Under the pieces are notes generated by a model. The model was not told the DNA's origin. It did not search any database and was given only the letters and a program-made list of their open reading frames with translations. This document shows positions 1 to 5,685 of a DNA stretch of 6,911 nt, one piece after another (position 1 is the first letter of the stretch; each line of letters begins with the position of its first letter). The DNA comes from Campylobacterota bacterium. GTDB lineage: Bacteria > Campylobacterota > Campylobacteria > Campylobacterales > Sulfurospirillaceae. The position numbers and the translations under genes are program-made. The stretch spans positions 1 through 6,911 of the forward strand of contig RZYK01000104.1 of NCBI GenBank assembly GCA_009930355.1, given 5' to 3'.

Positions 1-663
1 ACGAGCATAAGAGATAACAATCCCTTCAAAAACATTGTGACCCATGTTGATAATGTATTTGGCTTTGGCAAAATCACGCCCAATACTTCCGTGATTGTAC
101 ACATCTTTCGCCGCCATACCATACGCTAATGGACAGGTTGCTTCATGTCCAAACAGGTTATGAGAGCCATAGGCTTGCGCAAGGTTGTGAAACCATGTTT
201 TTGTCCAACCACTACGTGCGGTAAAAGCAACGGTGTGCGCACCGTGTTTTTGTTTGATTTCATCCAATTTTTTAGCAATGAAAGTGTATGCTTCGTCCCA
301 ACTGACCTCTTTCCACTTTCCTTCACCTCGCTCACCTACACGCATAATAGGTTTTACTAAACGCTGTGGGTCATACAACTGGTTAAAGCCTGCACTTCCT
401 CTAGCACACACTTTTCCCCCACGGCTTTTATCCTTTGGATTTCCGCGAATAAACATTCCTTTGCCATCTTCTACCCGTGCTTCAATGGTACACGAACTCG
501 TACACATTTCGCAAATACTCGGTGTAAACTTTGTAGTGCCTTTGTAATGCTTTTTGATATCATCCATGGCACCTAGGGTTCCAGGAATGCTCGAAAAACC
601 AGCAACGGCTGCTGCGGTGGAAGAGAGCTTGAGAAAACTTCTTCGACTAAGCATTTGTGTCAT
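1..663 (-). CDS. Periplasmic molybdopterin oxidoreductase, PsrA/PhsA-like catalytic subunit (N-terminal part, cut by window edge)
   Basis: The 221 visible residues start a Tat-exported molybdenum enzyme of the DMSO reductase superfamily. The start carries a twin-arginine signal, SRRSFLK at residues 6-12, followed by an Ala/Ser-rich hydrophobic stretch to about residue 32. Cys51, Cys54, Cys58 and Cys86 (C-X2-C-X3-C-X27-C) form the usual N-terminal [4Fe-4S] site. Cys177 in HEATCPLAYG is at the expected place for a cysteine molybdenum ligand. Cysteine ligation plus overall similarity points to the polysulfide/thiosulfate reductase group, whose A subunit accepts electrons from an FeS subunit (B) and a membrane quinol subunit (C). 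Those partners would lie beyond position 1 and are not visible. Related arsenate or tetrathionate reductases are not excluded. The start at 663 is preferred because AAAAGGA lies 6 nt upstream; Met4 (654) is an alternative. The nearby tsdA-like gene supports a sulfur-compound role. Confidence 0.85.
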   Translation of the reverse strand, partial: MTQMLSRRSFLKLSSTAAAVAGFSSIPGTLGAMDDIKKHYKGTTKFTPSICEMCTSSCTIEARVEDGKGMFIRGNPKDKSRGGKVCARGSAGFNQLYDPQRLVKPIMRVGERGEGKWKEVSWDEAYTFIAKKLDEIKQKHGAHTVAFTARSGWTKTWFHNLAQAYGSHNLFGHEATCPLAYGMAAKDVYNHGSIGRDFAKAKYIINMGHNVFEGIVISYAR

Positions 664-669
664 CTTTCA

Positions 670-676
670 TCCTTTT
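670..676 (-). promoter_or_regulatory. Ribosome binding site of the molybdoenzyme gene
   Basis: On the minus strand AAAAGGA ends 6 nt before the ATG at 661-663. This spacing favours that start over the second in-frame ATG at 652-654. Confidence 0.65.
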
Positions 677-695
677 CATAAGATTTGATAGTGGT

Positions 696-701
696 ATCTT
701 A
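696..701 (-). promoter_or_regulatory. Possible -10 box of the molybdoenzyme gene
   Basis: TAAGAT on the minus strand matches the TATAAT consensus at four of six positions. It lies 32 bp before the start codon and just downstream of a tandem 11-bp repeat that would cover the -35 region. There is no recognisable -35 hexamer. This is a weak call based on position. Confidence 0.3.
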
Positions 702-708
702 GAAAAGC

Positions 709-730
709 TATGTAAATTTTATGTAAATTT
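709..730. repeat. Perfect tandem 11-bp direct repeat, candidate response-regulator site
   Basis: TATGTAAATTT occurs twice with no gap (709-719 and 720-730). The copies are one helical turn apart, so both would face the same side of DNA, as is typical of OmpR/PhoB-family binding sites. The repeat lies just upstream of the possible -10 box of the molybdoenzyme gene, where an activator would sit. The duplication is directly visible; its regulatory role is inferred. Confidence 0.5.
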
Positions 731-809
731 GAAAGACGAACTTTAATTTATATTTTTTTGTTTGATTTTAAACTAAGAGGCTTTTTGTGGGAATTAAAGT
801 AGATTAGTG

Positions 810-844
810 ACGTAAAAACATAGTAAAATTTTATGTTTTTACGT
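810..844. repeat. 13-bp perfect inverted repeat just after the stop of the radical SAM/methyltransferase gene
   Basis: The arms ACGTAAAAACATA (810-822) and TATGTTTTTACGT (832-844) are exact reverse complements around a 9-nt loop. The right arm ends one base beyond the stop codon of the minus-strand gene at 846. It could be a transcript-end hairpin, but the stem is AT-rich (three G/C pairs) and no T-run follows on the minus strand, so it is not a classic intrinsic terminator. It could instead be an operator for the downstream molybdoenzyme gene: its left arm with two flanking bases reads TGACGTAAAA, which also occurs upstream of the tsdA-like gene (4023-4032, minus). Confidence 0.55.
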
Positions 845-845
845 T

Positions 846-2519
846 TTACATGTAAGATATTTGATGCTCGCTCTCTATCTTTTTATCGCTCCAAACCAGA
901 TATGGGTCATGGTAAGGATGACTTACATGTAAAGAGGTTGAACCCTCCAAAGGTTTGGCGATGACCCCTTTGATATCGCTTCCCTCGTGTGCTACTATTT
1001 CCACCTCAAACCCTGCTAAGATTAAAGCATCGTGTACGGCTTGATACGAGGTTGAGGCGACCAAAATGCCTGTGGGTTTCAGGTGCGTTTTTAAAAGCCT
1101 TAGAAACTCCACACTCACCAACGAGGCATTGTTGTGCTCCACAAACGGGTCATGAAAAATGATATCAAAAAGCCCATCTAACGTTTGTACACCATAGCGG
1201 GCTTCCACGTTTTGAAATTCTATCGTTGCGTACGCTTCCTCATACGTCTTACCTGCAAAAAGCGTTTCAAGCATCTTTACATGTAATGCTTCTCCTACAA
1301 CCTTAGAACTCTGTCTAAGAAGCATTCTATCCTGTTCCATCGCTTTTACATGTAAAGAAAAAATGGAGCATTTTTGTGCGATTTTTATCGCTTCAAGGGT
1401 GTTGTATCCCATACCAAAACCAATGTCCAAAAGCGCAACATCGCTCTTTTCCAAACGCTCTTGCAGGCAAGAACCTGCATTAAAAAGTGTGCGTGCTTGC
1501 GTGTAAGCACCCGCTTTGGGATGGTAATAATCTTTGTAGCAAGTACTGTAAAACGTCGTACTTCCATCGTTTAAGTGTACGAAGTGAGGTATTTCATTCT
1601 CTGCTTCGGGGTGTGTCTCCACCAAATCCCCTTGTCTGATACCAGAGTAGCGCATACTTTGAGCGATGTACTCACCAAAGTGTCCTTTTTCCATCTGCCA
1701 CAGCGGAGCGATAAGCTCTTTTTGAGGCGTGTCCGTGGCAAGACGAATGATGGGAATATGCGAGGGAATGATGCGCAAAAGTGCCATCAAGGCTTCGGCG
1801 TATTCGTATTCACTCAACACTTTAAACGGCTCTGCCTCGTACTCACAAGCCAACTGCGTACCAGAAATAATATGCAAATGATGAAATTTTATCCCATCAA
1901 TCCCCGCTTCCACCAGCCCTCTCACACTTGCTTCCCACATCAAAAAGTTCTCATCAGGAAACCCAATAATGAGATGCGCATAGACCTTTAAGCCTTTTAC
2001 ATGTAAACGCCTAATCGCTTCAAGCGAAGCCTCTGCGCTGTGCCCACGATTGATGCGCTTTAAACTGACATCATGCAAACTCTGCACGCCCAGTTCCACC
2101 ACCACATCAAGCTGCGTATTGAGCGTTGCTAGATATTCCAGTGTCGCCTCACTAAGGCAATCGGGTCTGGTTCCTACATGTAACGCACGAAATGGATGAA
2201 GTTTTAGCAGGTTTTCATACGCCTCTTTTTGTTTCAAAAGAGAAGTAAACGTCCCTGTGTAGGCTTGAATGTACAGCGCAAAAGAGGTGGCGTTGTAGCG
2301 TTTTTTAGCAAATAAAATTGCTTTTTCTATCTGCTCTTCAACACTTTGGGCATCGGCAATTTGTGCGGCACGAGCGCCATGCTCAGGGCAAAATGTACAC
2401 CCTCCGCTTCCATCACGTTCACGGTTAGGACAGCCAAAGTCCAAATTGACAGGAATACTAAAAAGTGCTTCACCATAACGGCGTTTCATTGCTTCTTTAT
2501 GGCTAAGGTAGGGAAGCAT
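846..2519 (-). CDS. Fusion protein: YtqA/YhcC-family radical SAM enzyme (MnmL-like) plus MnmC/MnmD-type tRNA methyltransferase domain
   Basis: This 557-residue protein has two parts. Residues 1 to about 298 match the TIGR01212 radical SAM family (E. coli YhcC, B. subtilis YtqA). Cys30, Cys41 and Cys44 (C-X10-C-X2-C, ending GGCTFC) should bind the [4Fe-4S] cluster, and HVGTRPDCL at 114-122 is typical of the family. Residues about 308-525 match the DUF752 methyltransferase of MnmC and stand-alone MnmD: YYHPKAGAYTQA at 331-342, SAM motif LLDIGFGMGYNT at 363-374 and HDPF at 456-459. YtqA has been reported (as MnmL) to convert cmnm5U34 to nm5U34, and the MnmC/MnmD domain methylates nm5U34 to mnm5U34, so the fusion could catalyse both last steps of mnm5(s2)U34 synthesis in the cytoplasm. 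That combined role is inferred. The start ATG overlaps the ygbA stop (TAATG) without a clear Shine-Dalgarno, which suggests translational coupling. The gene holds six TTACATGTAA-type palindromes, one of them overlapping its stop codon. Confidence 0.85.
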   Translation of the reverse strand: MLPYLSHKEAMKRRYGEALFSIPVNLDFGCPNRERDGSGGCTFCPEHGARAAQIADAQSVEEQIEKAILFAKKRYNATSFALYIQAYTGTFTSLLKQKEAYENLLKLHPFRALHVGTRPDCLSEATLEYLATLNTQLDVVVELGVQSLHDVSLKRINRGHSAEASLEAIRRLHVKGLKVYAHLIIGFPDENFLMWEASVRGLVEAGIDGIKFHHLHIISGTQLACEYEAEPFKVLSEYEYAEALMALLRIIPSHIPIIRLATDTPQKELIAPLWQMEKGHFGEYIAQSMRYSGIRQGDLVETHPEAENEIPHFVHLNDGSTTFYSTCYKDYYHPKAGAYTQARTLFNAGSCLQERLEKSDVALLDIGFGMGYNTLEAIKIAQKCSIFSLHVKAMEQDRMLLRQSSKVVGEALHVKMLETLFAGKTYEEAYATIEFQNVEARYGVQTLDGLFDIIFHDPFVEHNNASLVSVEFLRLLKTHLKPTGILVASTSYQAVHDALILAGFEVEIVAHEGSDIKGVIAKPLEGSTSLHVSHPYHDPYLVWSDKKIESEHQISYM

Positions 2520-2866
2520 TATTTGAAAAAAAGTTTACGCACTTTGGTCAAACCTAACTGCATTCCGCTAAAGCTCATCACCTTTGACATCTTTTTCCAC
2601 ATCGATTTTTCATAGCACGGGTTAGGGCATTTACGGCAACTGGGTTTGGGGTTACGAGGGCAATTTTGAAGTCTATCGTAGGCATACAAAAGAAGAATTT
2701 CACACTCCTCGCAAATATCATACGGAAGTTCACATATGCATTTTTCTTTAAAATGTACGGCTAAAACACCCTTTTTCTTGGGTACATCATGGTGCTTTTT
2801 ATCGCAATGAAGTTGAATAAAACGATGCAAGGTCTGGCTATCGCTTTGCAATTTTTCAGATGTCAT
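2519..2866 (-). CDS. ygbA: YgbA family protein (nitrous oxide-stimulated promoter family)
   Basis: This 115-residue cysteine-rich cytoplasmic protein matches the YgbA_NO family: CEECEILLLYAYDRL at residues 52-66 and the run Cys69-X7-Cys77-X2-Cys80-X3-Cys84 followed by YEKSMWKKMSKVM. There are nine cysteines (21, 43, 45, 52, 55, 69, 77, 80, 84), enough for a metal or Fe-S site, although none is proven here. In enterobacteria ygbA is induced under nitrosative stress through NsrR, and its biochemical role is unclear. The length is normal for the family. It is the first gene of a two-gene unit with the radical SAM/methyltransferase gene, with a one-base stop/start overlap. A TATAAT box lies 22 bp upstream, with only a weak AAGAG Shine-Dalgarno. 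The family call is firm; a role in nitric oxide tolerance in this organism is inferred. Confidence 0.88.
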   Translation of the reverse strand: MTSEKLQSDSQTLHRFIQLHCDKKHHDVPKKKGVLAVHFKEKCICELPYDICEECEILLLYAYDRLQNCPRNPKPSCRKCPNPCYEKSMWKKMSKVMSFSGMQLGLTKVRKLFFK

Positions 2867-2887
2867 GCTTTACTCTTTTTTGCTTTC

Positions 2888-2893
2888 ATTATA
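2888..2893 (-). promoter_or_regulatory. -10 box of the ygbA operon promoter
   Basis: The minus strand shows a perfect TATAAT, giving a predicted transcription start near 2881 and a leader of about 15 nt. No good -35 hexamer is seen, as is common for the sigma-70 promoters of Campylobacterota. The expected -35 position abuts the palindrome at 2915-2928. Confidence 0.6.
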
Positions 2894-2914
2894 GGGAAAA
2901 AGTATAAAGAAAAA

Positions 2915-2928
2915 CTTTACATGTAAAG
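2915..2928. repeat. 14-bp perfect palindrome CTTTACATGTAAAG, the most extended copy of the TTACATGTAA motif
   Basis: This is the only clearly intergenic copy of the iterated palindrome. On the minus strand it is followed at once by TTTTTCTTT, so it could act as a small terminator for tsdA transcripts, and it also sits next to the -35 position of the ygbA promoter. Which role applies, if either, cannot be told from the sequence. Confidence 0.6.
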
Positions 2929-2930
2929 AG

Positions 2931-2959
2931 TACGGTGCCATTTTAAGTATGACACCGTA
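2931..2959 (-). terminator. Hairpin downstream of the tsdA-like gene
   Basis: The arms TACGGTGCCA (2931-2940) and TGACACCGTA (2950-2959) pair with one mismatch around a 9-nt loop. The hairpin begins 14 bp after the stop codon of the cytochrome gene on the minus strand. There is no immediate T-run, but a second palindrome plus T-tract follows about 3 bp further on, so the two together may end transcription. Confidence 0.55.
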
Positions 2960-2973
2960 TCAAAGAAAAAGCT

Positions 2974-3969
2974 CTATTTTGCAGGGATAATAATGCCTTT
3001 ATAAGGGCCAAATTTGTGTTGGTGACGGGTTTTACCATCATCATAAGGTCCCACATCGCTATCAGGTACTTTCACTTTCAAATCAGGAAAGTCTTTTTCA
3101 CGATTGGCTTTAACATCACGTGGTTTATCGTAATTGTTGATGTATGCGGCAACATTGTAAGCTTGTTCATCGGTCAAGATTCTGTTGTGATTGTCCGCAC
3201 CTAAAGGCATATTTGCGACAATCCAATCCGCCGCACGAAGCACTCGGTACATCCCAGCCCCTGTGTTGTAGGTATCTTTTCCCCACAGTGGTGGAAATTC
3301 ATAACCATTGGCTTTACCCTCACGCTTCACGCCCTCACCATTTTCACCATGGCATGAGGCACAGTGCTCTTTATACACCTGCTCCCCTTTAATAGGATCC
3401 GCCGCTTGACTCATGACCATTTTACGATTGACCTGAGGAAACTCAGCTCCCTCTACTGTTGCCCCCAAAGGAATGCCTTGCCCTAACCAATACATATAGG
3501 TCACAATCGCTCGCATCTCTTTACCATTTTCAGGTAAAGGCTTACCGTTCATACTGCGCCCCATACAGCCATTGACACGCTCTTCAATACTTCCAATGGT
3601 TTCATCACGGTTGCGGTATTGAGGGAAGTTGGCAATCGTTGCCATAAACGGTGCTGACCATCGTTTGGTTCCTGCTTCTTGATGGCATGAAGAACAGGCG
3701 AGGTTATTGCCAGCGTAGCGCATTTTTGGGTCTGCGACTTCTGGACCTATGTATTTGTAGGTTTCATGCACCAATGCTTTACCATAACGCACGGTATCAC
3801 CAAAAAGGTTGTTAGGAATACTACTCTCATCAGGAGCCTTCCAATCTTTAACCACCACAGGGGTAAATCCTTTATTGGCACGCTGATTGAGCGTTGCAAC
3901 ATCCAGTGCTAAAAGTGTACTCGCGCCCACAAGCAACACTGCCATAGATATAAGAGAAATCTGTTTCAT
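2974..3969 (-). CDS. tsdA: TsdA-like dihaem cytochrome c (thiosulfate dehydrogenase / tetrathionate reductase)
   Basis: This 331-residue exported cytochrome has a Sec signal peptide (cleavage near residue 21) and two haem c sites, CSSCH at 92-96 and CASCH at 203-207. The first domain has the TsdA hallmarks: GTKRWSAP after the haem motif, and ERVNGCMGRSMNG at 130-142, in which Cys135 is the probable unusual cysteine ligand of haem 1. In the second domain, ANMPLG at 252-257 supplies Met254 as the likely axial ligand of haem 2; the Asn-Met pair resembles Campylobacter jejuni TsdA. TsdA catalyses the reversible reaction 2 thiosulfate = tetrathionate + 2 electrons, and the C. jejuni enzyme works well as a tetrathionate reductase. 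The preferred direction here cannot be read from sequence. AAAGGAGG lies 5 nt before the ATG. The gene is divergent from a sensory operon, with TGACG direct repeats in its promoter, and is followed by a hairpin. Confidence 0.82.
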   Translation of the reverse strand: MKQISLISMAVLLVGASTLLALDVATLNQRANKGFTPVVVKDWKAPDESSIPNNLFGDTVRYGKALVHETYKYIGPEVADPKMRYAGNNLACSSCHQEAGTKRWSAPFMATIANFPQYRNRDETIGSIEERVNGCMGRSMNGKPLPENGKEMRAIVTYMYWLGQGIPLGATVEGAEFPQVNRKMVMSQAADPIKGEQVYKEHCASCHGENGEGVKREGKANGYEFPPLWGKDTYNTGAGMYRVLRAADWIVANMPLGADNHNRILTDEQAYNVAAYINNYDKPRDVKANREKDFPDLKVKVPDSDVGPYDDGKTRHQHKFGPYKGIIIPAK

Positions 3970-3974
3970 AAATG

Positions 3975-3980
3975 CCTCCT
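3975..3980 (-). promoter_or_regulatory. Strong ribosome binding site of the tsdA-like gene
   Basis: AGGAGG on the minus strand sits 5 nt before the ATG at 3967-3969. It is the strongest Shine-Dalgarno sequence in the window and fits an abundantly made respiratory protein. Confidence 0.75.
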
Positions 3981-4001
3981 TTAAATTATTCTCATGACTT
4001 A

Positions 4002-4007
4002 ATCATA
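4002..4007 (-). promoter_or_regulatory. Likely -10 box of the tsdA-like gene
   Basis: TATGAT on the minus strand differs from TATAAT at one position and lies 32 bp upstream of the start codon. The expected -35 zone (about 4025-4030) falls in the TGACG direct repeats, so activator-dependent transcription is plausible. Confidence 0.45.
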
Positions 4008-4016
4008 AGCTTTCAT

Positions 4017-4032
4017 CGTCACTTTTACGTCA
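4017..4032 (-). promoter_or_regulatory. TGACG direct repeats with 11-bp spacing, candidate OmpR-family operator
   Basis: On the minus strand the sequence reads TGACGTAAAAGTGACG, two TGACG half-sites exactly 11 bp apart. They lie between the divergent -10 boxes, over the -35 region of the tsdA-like promoter and 24 bp upstream of the operon -10 box. The neighbouring operon encodes an OmpR-family regulator, so autoregulation together with tsdA control is possible. TGACGTAAAA recurs at 808-817 upstream of the molybdoenzyme gene. The regulator is not proven. Confidence 0.4.
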
Positions 4033-4055
4033 ATTTTATGCTCCTGCATTTAAGG

Positions 4056-4061
4056 TATAAT
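4056..4061 (+). promoter_or_regulatory. -10 box of the sensory operon
   Basis: This is a perfect TATAAT on the plus strand. The predicted transcription start near 4068 would place the AAGGAG ribosome site only about 12 nt into the leader, which supports translation starting near 4091 and not at 4127. The -35 region is not conserved. Confidence 0.65.
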
Positions 4062-4079
4062 TTGGAAGCTGCTGTAACA

Positions 4080-4085
4080 AAGGAG
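4080..4085 (+). promoter_or_regulatory. Ribosome binding site that marks the probable start of the Cache sensor gene
   Basis: AAGGAG lies 5 nt before the in-frame codon ATC at 4091. No ATG, GTG or TTG lies within reach of it in this frame: the next candidates are TTG 4127 and ATG 4142, more than 40 nt away and without a Shine-Dalgarno of their own. Confidence 0.6.
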
Positions 4086-4090
4086 AGCAC

Positions 4091-5029
4091 ATCAAAACGG
4101 TTCGTATTTATCTACTTTTATTTATATTGTTTATACTCTCAATGTTAACATTGGGAATTTTCATCTATAAAGTTAACCACAATCTCTACATTGAAGACGC
4201 AAAAAATAGTGTTGAAAGCGTTTTAGGGTTAACGCAAGAGCTTATTGAGCATGAAAAACAATTAGCCCTTAGTGTTGCCTTAATGCTAAGCCATACTGAA
4301 ACACTGAAACAAGGCTACCTCCAACATAATCGTACACTCCTTTTTCAAACCCTCCAAAATGAACTTCCTAAAATTAAAAATTATTTGCATATGGACAACC
4401 TTGAAGTGCAATTACACTCTAAAGAGGGCAAAGCACTGGTTCGAAGTTGGGATTTTGAGAGTTATGGTGATGAACTTCTCTTTTTTCGTAAAGGTATCAA
4501 GCTCTTGCATGAATATAAAACACCACTGGTTGCTATAGAACTTGGCAAACGACTGAATATTAAAGCGCTCACGCCTGTATTTGAACAAGGTGAGGTTATT
4601 GGTTCTTTGGAGGTTATTCTTAATTTTGAGAATATTGCACATAAATTGCGTGAGAAAAAAATTCACTTTGCCATCTTAATGGATAAAAAATTTCTTCATA
4701 TCGGTGAATGGATGAAAAATAAAACATCCATTCACGAATACATTCTCTTAAATGATGACTGTGCCTATTGTGCGCCCACCCTTGAAGGACTTATCAACAA
4801 ACAAACGCTCGAAGAAGGATTTGCTCGCTCAAACACCACTCTTTTTGGCTTTACGCCTCTTTTTGACATTGAAAACAAACAGGTAGGTTACATTGGGGTC
4901 TGGTTTGATGAATCTTTACTAAAAGAGTCTCTTTTGCTAAAAGCTTCACTGACCCCGACTCTCGAATCGTTACATGTAACCCGTTTACACCCAGAAATTC
5001 CAAAAAACCATGAGATAGAAATCCGATGA
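4091..5029 (+). CDS. Membrane-anchored periplasmic Cache (dCache_3-like) sensor protein without an output domain; start codon uncertain
   Basis: The protein has one N-terminal membrane segment and a long periplasmic part resembling double-Cache sensor domains (dCache_3 type). In numbering from the TTG at 4127, these features are LFQTLQ near 72-77, the ligand-domain core SWDFESYGDELLFFRKGI at 107-124 and LTPVFEQGEVIGSLEV at 148-163. It ends without a second membrane helix, HAMP, kinase or methyl-accepting domain, so it must signal through a partner, most simply the histidine kinase of the same operon. CAYC at 212-215 is a periplasmic CXXC that could be redox-active or react with sulfur compounds (speculative). 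The start is odd: the ribosome site and promoter point to ATC at 4091, giving 312 residues and a full membrane helix (KTVRIYLLLFILFIL...), while the first standard start, TTG at 4127, would cut into the helix and has no ribosome site. The stop overlaps the next start (ATGA). Confidence 0.75.
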   Translation: MKTVRIYLLLFILFILSMLTLGIFIYKVNHNLYIEDAKNSVESVLGLTQELIEHEKQLALSVALMLSHTETLKQGYLQHNRTLLFQTLQNELPKIKNYLHMDNLEVQLHSKEGKALVRSWDFESYGDELLFFRKGIKLLHEYKTPLVAIELGKRLNIKALTPVFEQGEVIGSLEVILNFENIAHKLREKKIHFAILMDKKFLHIGEWMKNKTSIHEYILLNDDCAYCAPTLEGLINKQTLEEGFARSNTTLFGFTPLFDIENKQVGYIGVWFDESLLKESLLLKASLTPTLESLHVTRLHPEIPKNHEIEIR

Positions 5030-5685
5030 AAATCTTACTCCTTGAAGATGACTACACCTATAAAGAGAGTATTCAAGACTCCCTAGAAGAGATGGGCTAC
5101 AGTGTTGATGCGTACGATGATGGTGAAAAAGCACTCGATGCCCTATTTGAAAAACACTACCATTTAGCGCTTTTGGATATTCGAGTTCCCAGCATGGATG
5201 GTTATGAGATTTTAAAAGAGATTCGCAAAGCCAAACTGGATGTGCCCATTATTTTTATCACGTCACTTACAGACATTAATAATCTCTCTTTAGGCTATGA
5301 ACTGGGATGTAATGACTATATCCGTAAGCCTTTTTCACTTAAAGAGCTTCAGTATCGGGTTTCACAAACCCTTAAAAGTCATCATTTTCATACCAATCTT
5401 GATGTGATTCCTCTCTCTCATGGCTTTTCTTACCATAACAATGATCAAAGTCTTTGGTTTGATACGGTGCAAGTTCCTTTGAGTAATCATGAGCGTAAAC
5501 TTCTTTTTGTATTTGTAAAAAATAGGGGCTATTTTATCTCTACGGAGCTGATTCACGATGCTGTGTGGGAGGGGAAAGAAATCGGGGAAAATGATATTCG
5601 TATGCTGATTAAGAAGCTAAGAGATAAAACCGATAAAGATTTTATCATTACGGCAAAAGGAATAGGGTATAAAATTGAAAAATGA
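5026..5685 (+). CDS. OmpR/PhoB-family DNA-binding response regulator
   Basis: This 219-residue regulator has a receiver domain (about 1-118) and a winged-helix DNA-binding domain (about 130-219). The receiver has all the key residues: the acidic pocket Glu7-Asp8-Asp9, phospho-acceptor Asp51 in LLDIRVPSMDGYE, Thr79 in FITS and Lys101 in RKPFS. The effector domain has the usual recognition-helix and wing pattern, ENDIRMLIKKLRDK followed by ITAKGIGYKIE at the end. It is expected to be phosphorylated by the kinase encoded next and to bind tandem direct repeats in DNA; repeats of that kind lie upstream of the tsdA-like and molybdoenzyme genes. The start ATG overlaps the sensor stop codon by ATGA, and the 3' end overlaps the kinase gene by 11 bp, so all three are made from one transcript. 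The target genes are inferred from position only. Confidence 0.93.
   Translation: MKILLLEDDYTYKESIQDSLEEMGYSVDAYDDGEKALDALFEKHYHLALLDIRVPSMDGYEILKEIRKAKLDVPIIFITSLTDINNLSLGYELGCNDYIRKPFSLKELQYRVSQTLKSHHFHTNLDVIPLSHGFSYHNNDQSLWFDTVQVPLSNHERKLLFVFVKNRGYFISTELIHDAVWEGKEIGENDIRMLIKKLRDKTDKDFIITAKGIGYKIEK

Noticed and set aside
145..547. Open reading frames on the plus strand (71 and 104 codons)
   Set aside because: They lie wholly inside the molybdoenzyme gene, which has Tat, Fe-S and molybdenum-ligand motifs on the other strand. Their products resemble nothing known.
1374..1991. Plus- and minus-strand frames inside the radical SAM/methyltransferase gene
   Set aside because: They are shadows of a gene with strong family motifs throughout, and they have no plausible ribosome sites.
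3992..4005. ATGA...TCAT dyad near the tsdA-like -10 box as a CRP/FNR-type site
   Set aside because: The arms are only 4 bp with a 5-nt spacer and do not match the TTGAT-N4-ATCAA pattern. Chance dyads of this size are common in AT-rich DNA.
5682..5684. ATG overlapping the regulator stop codon as the start of the kinase gene
   Set aside because: It is in a different frame from the kinase and reaches a stop after about ten codons. TTG at 5675 is the in-frame start.
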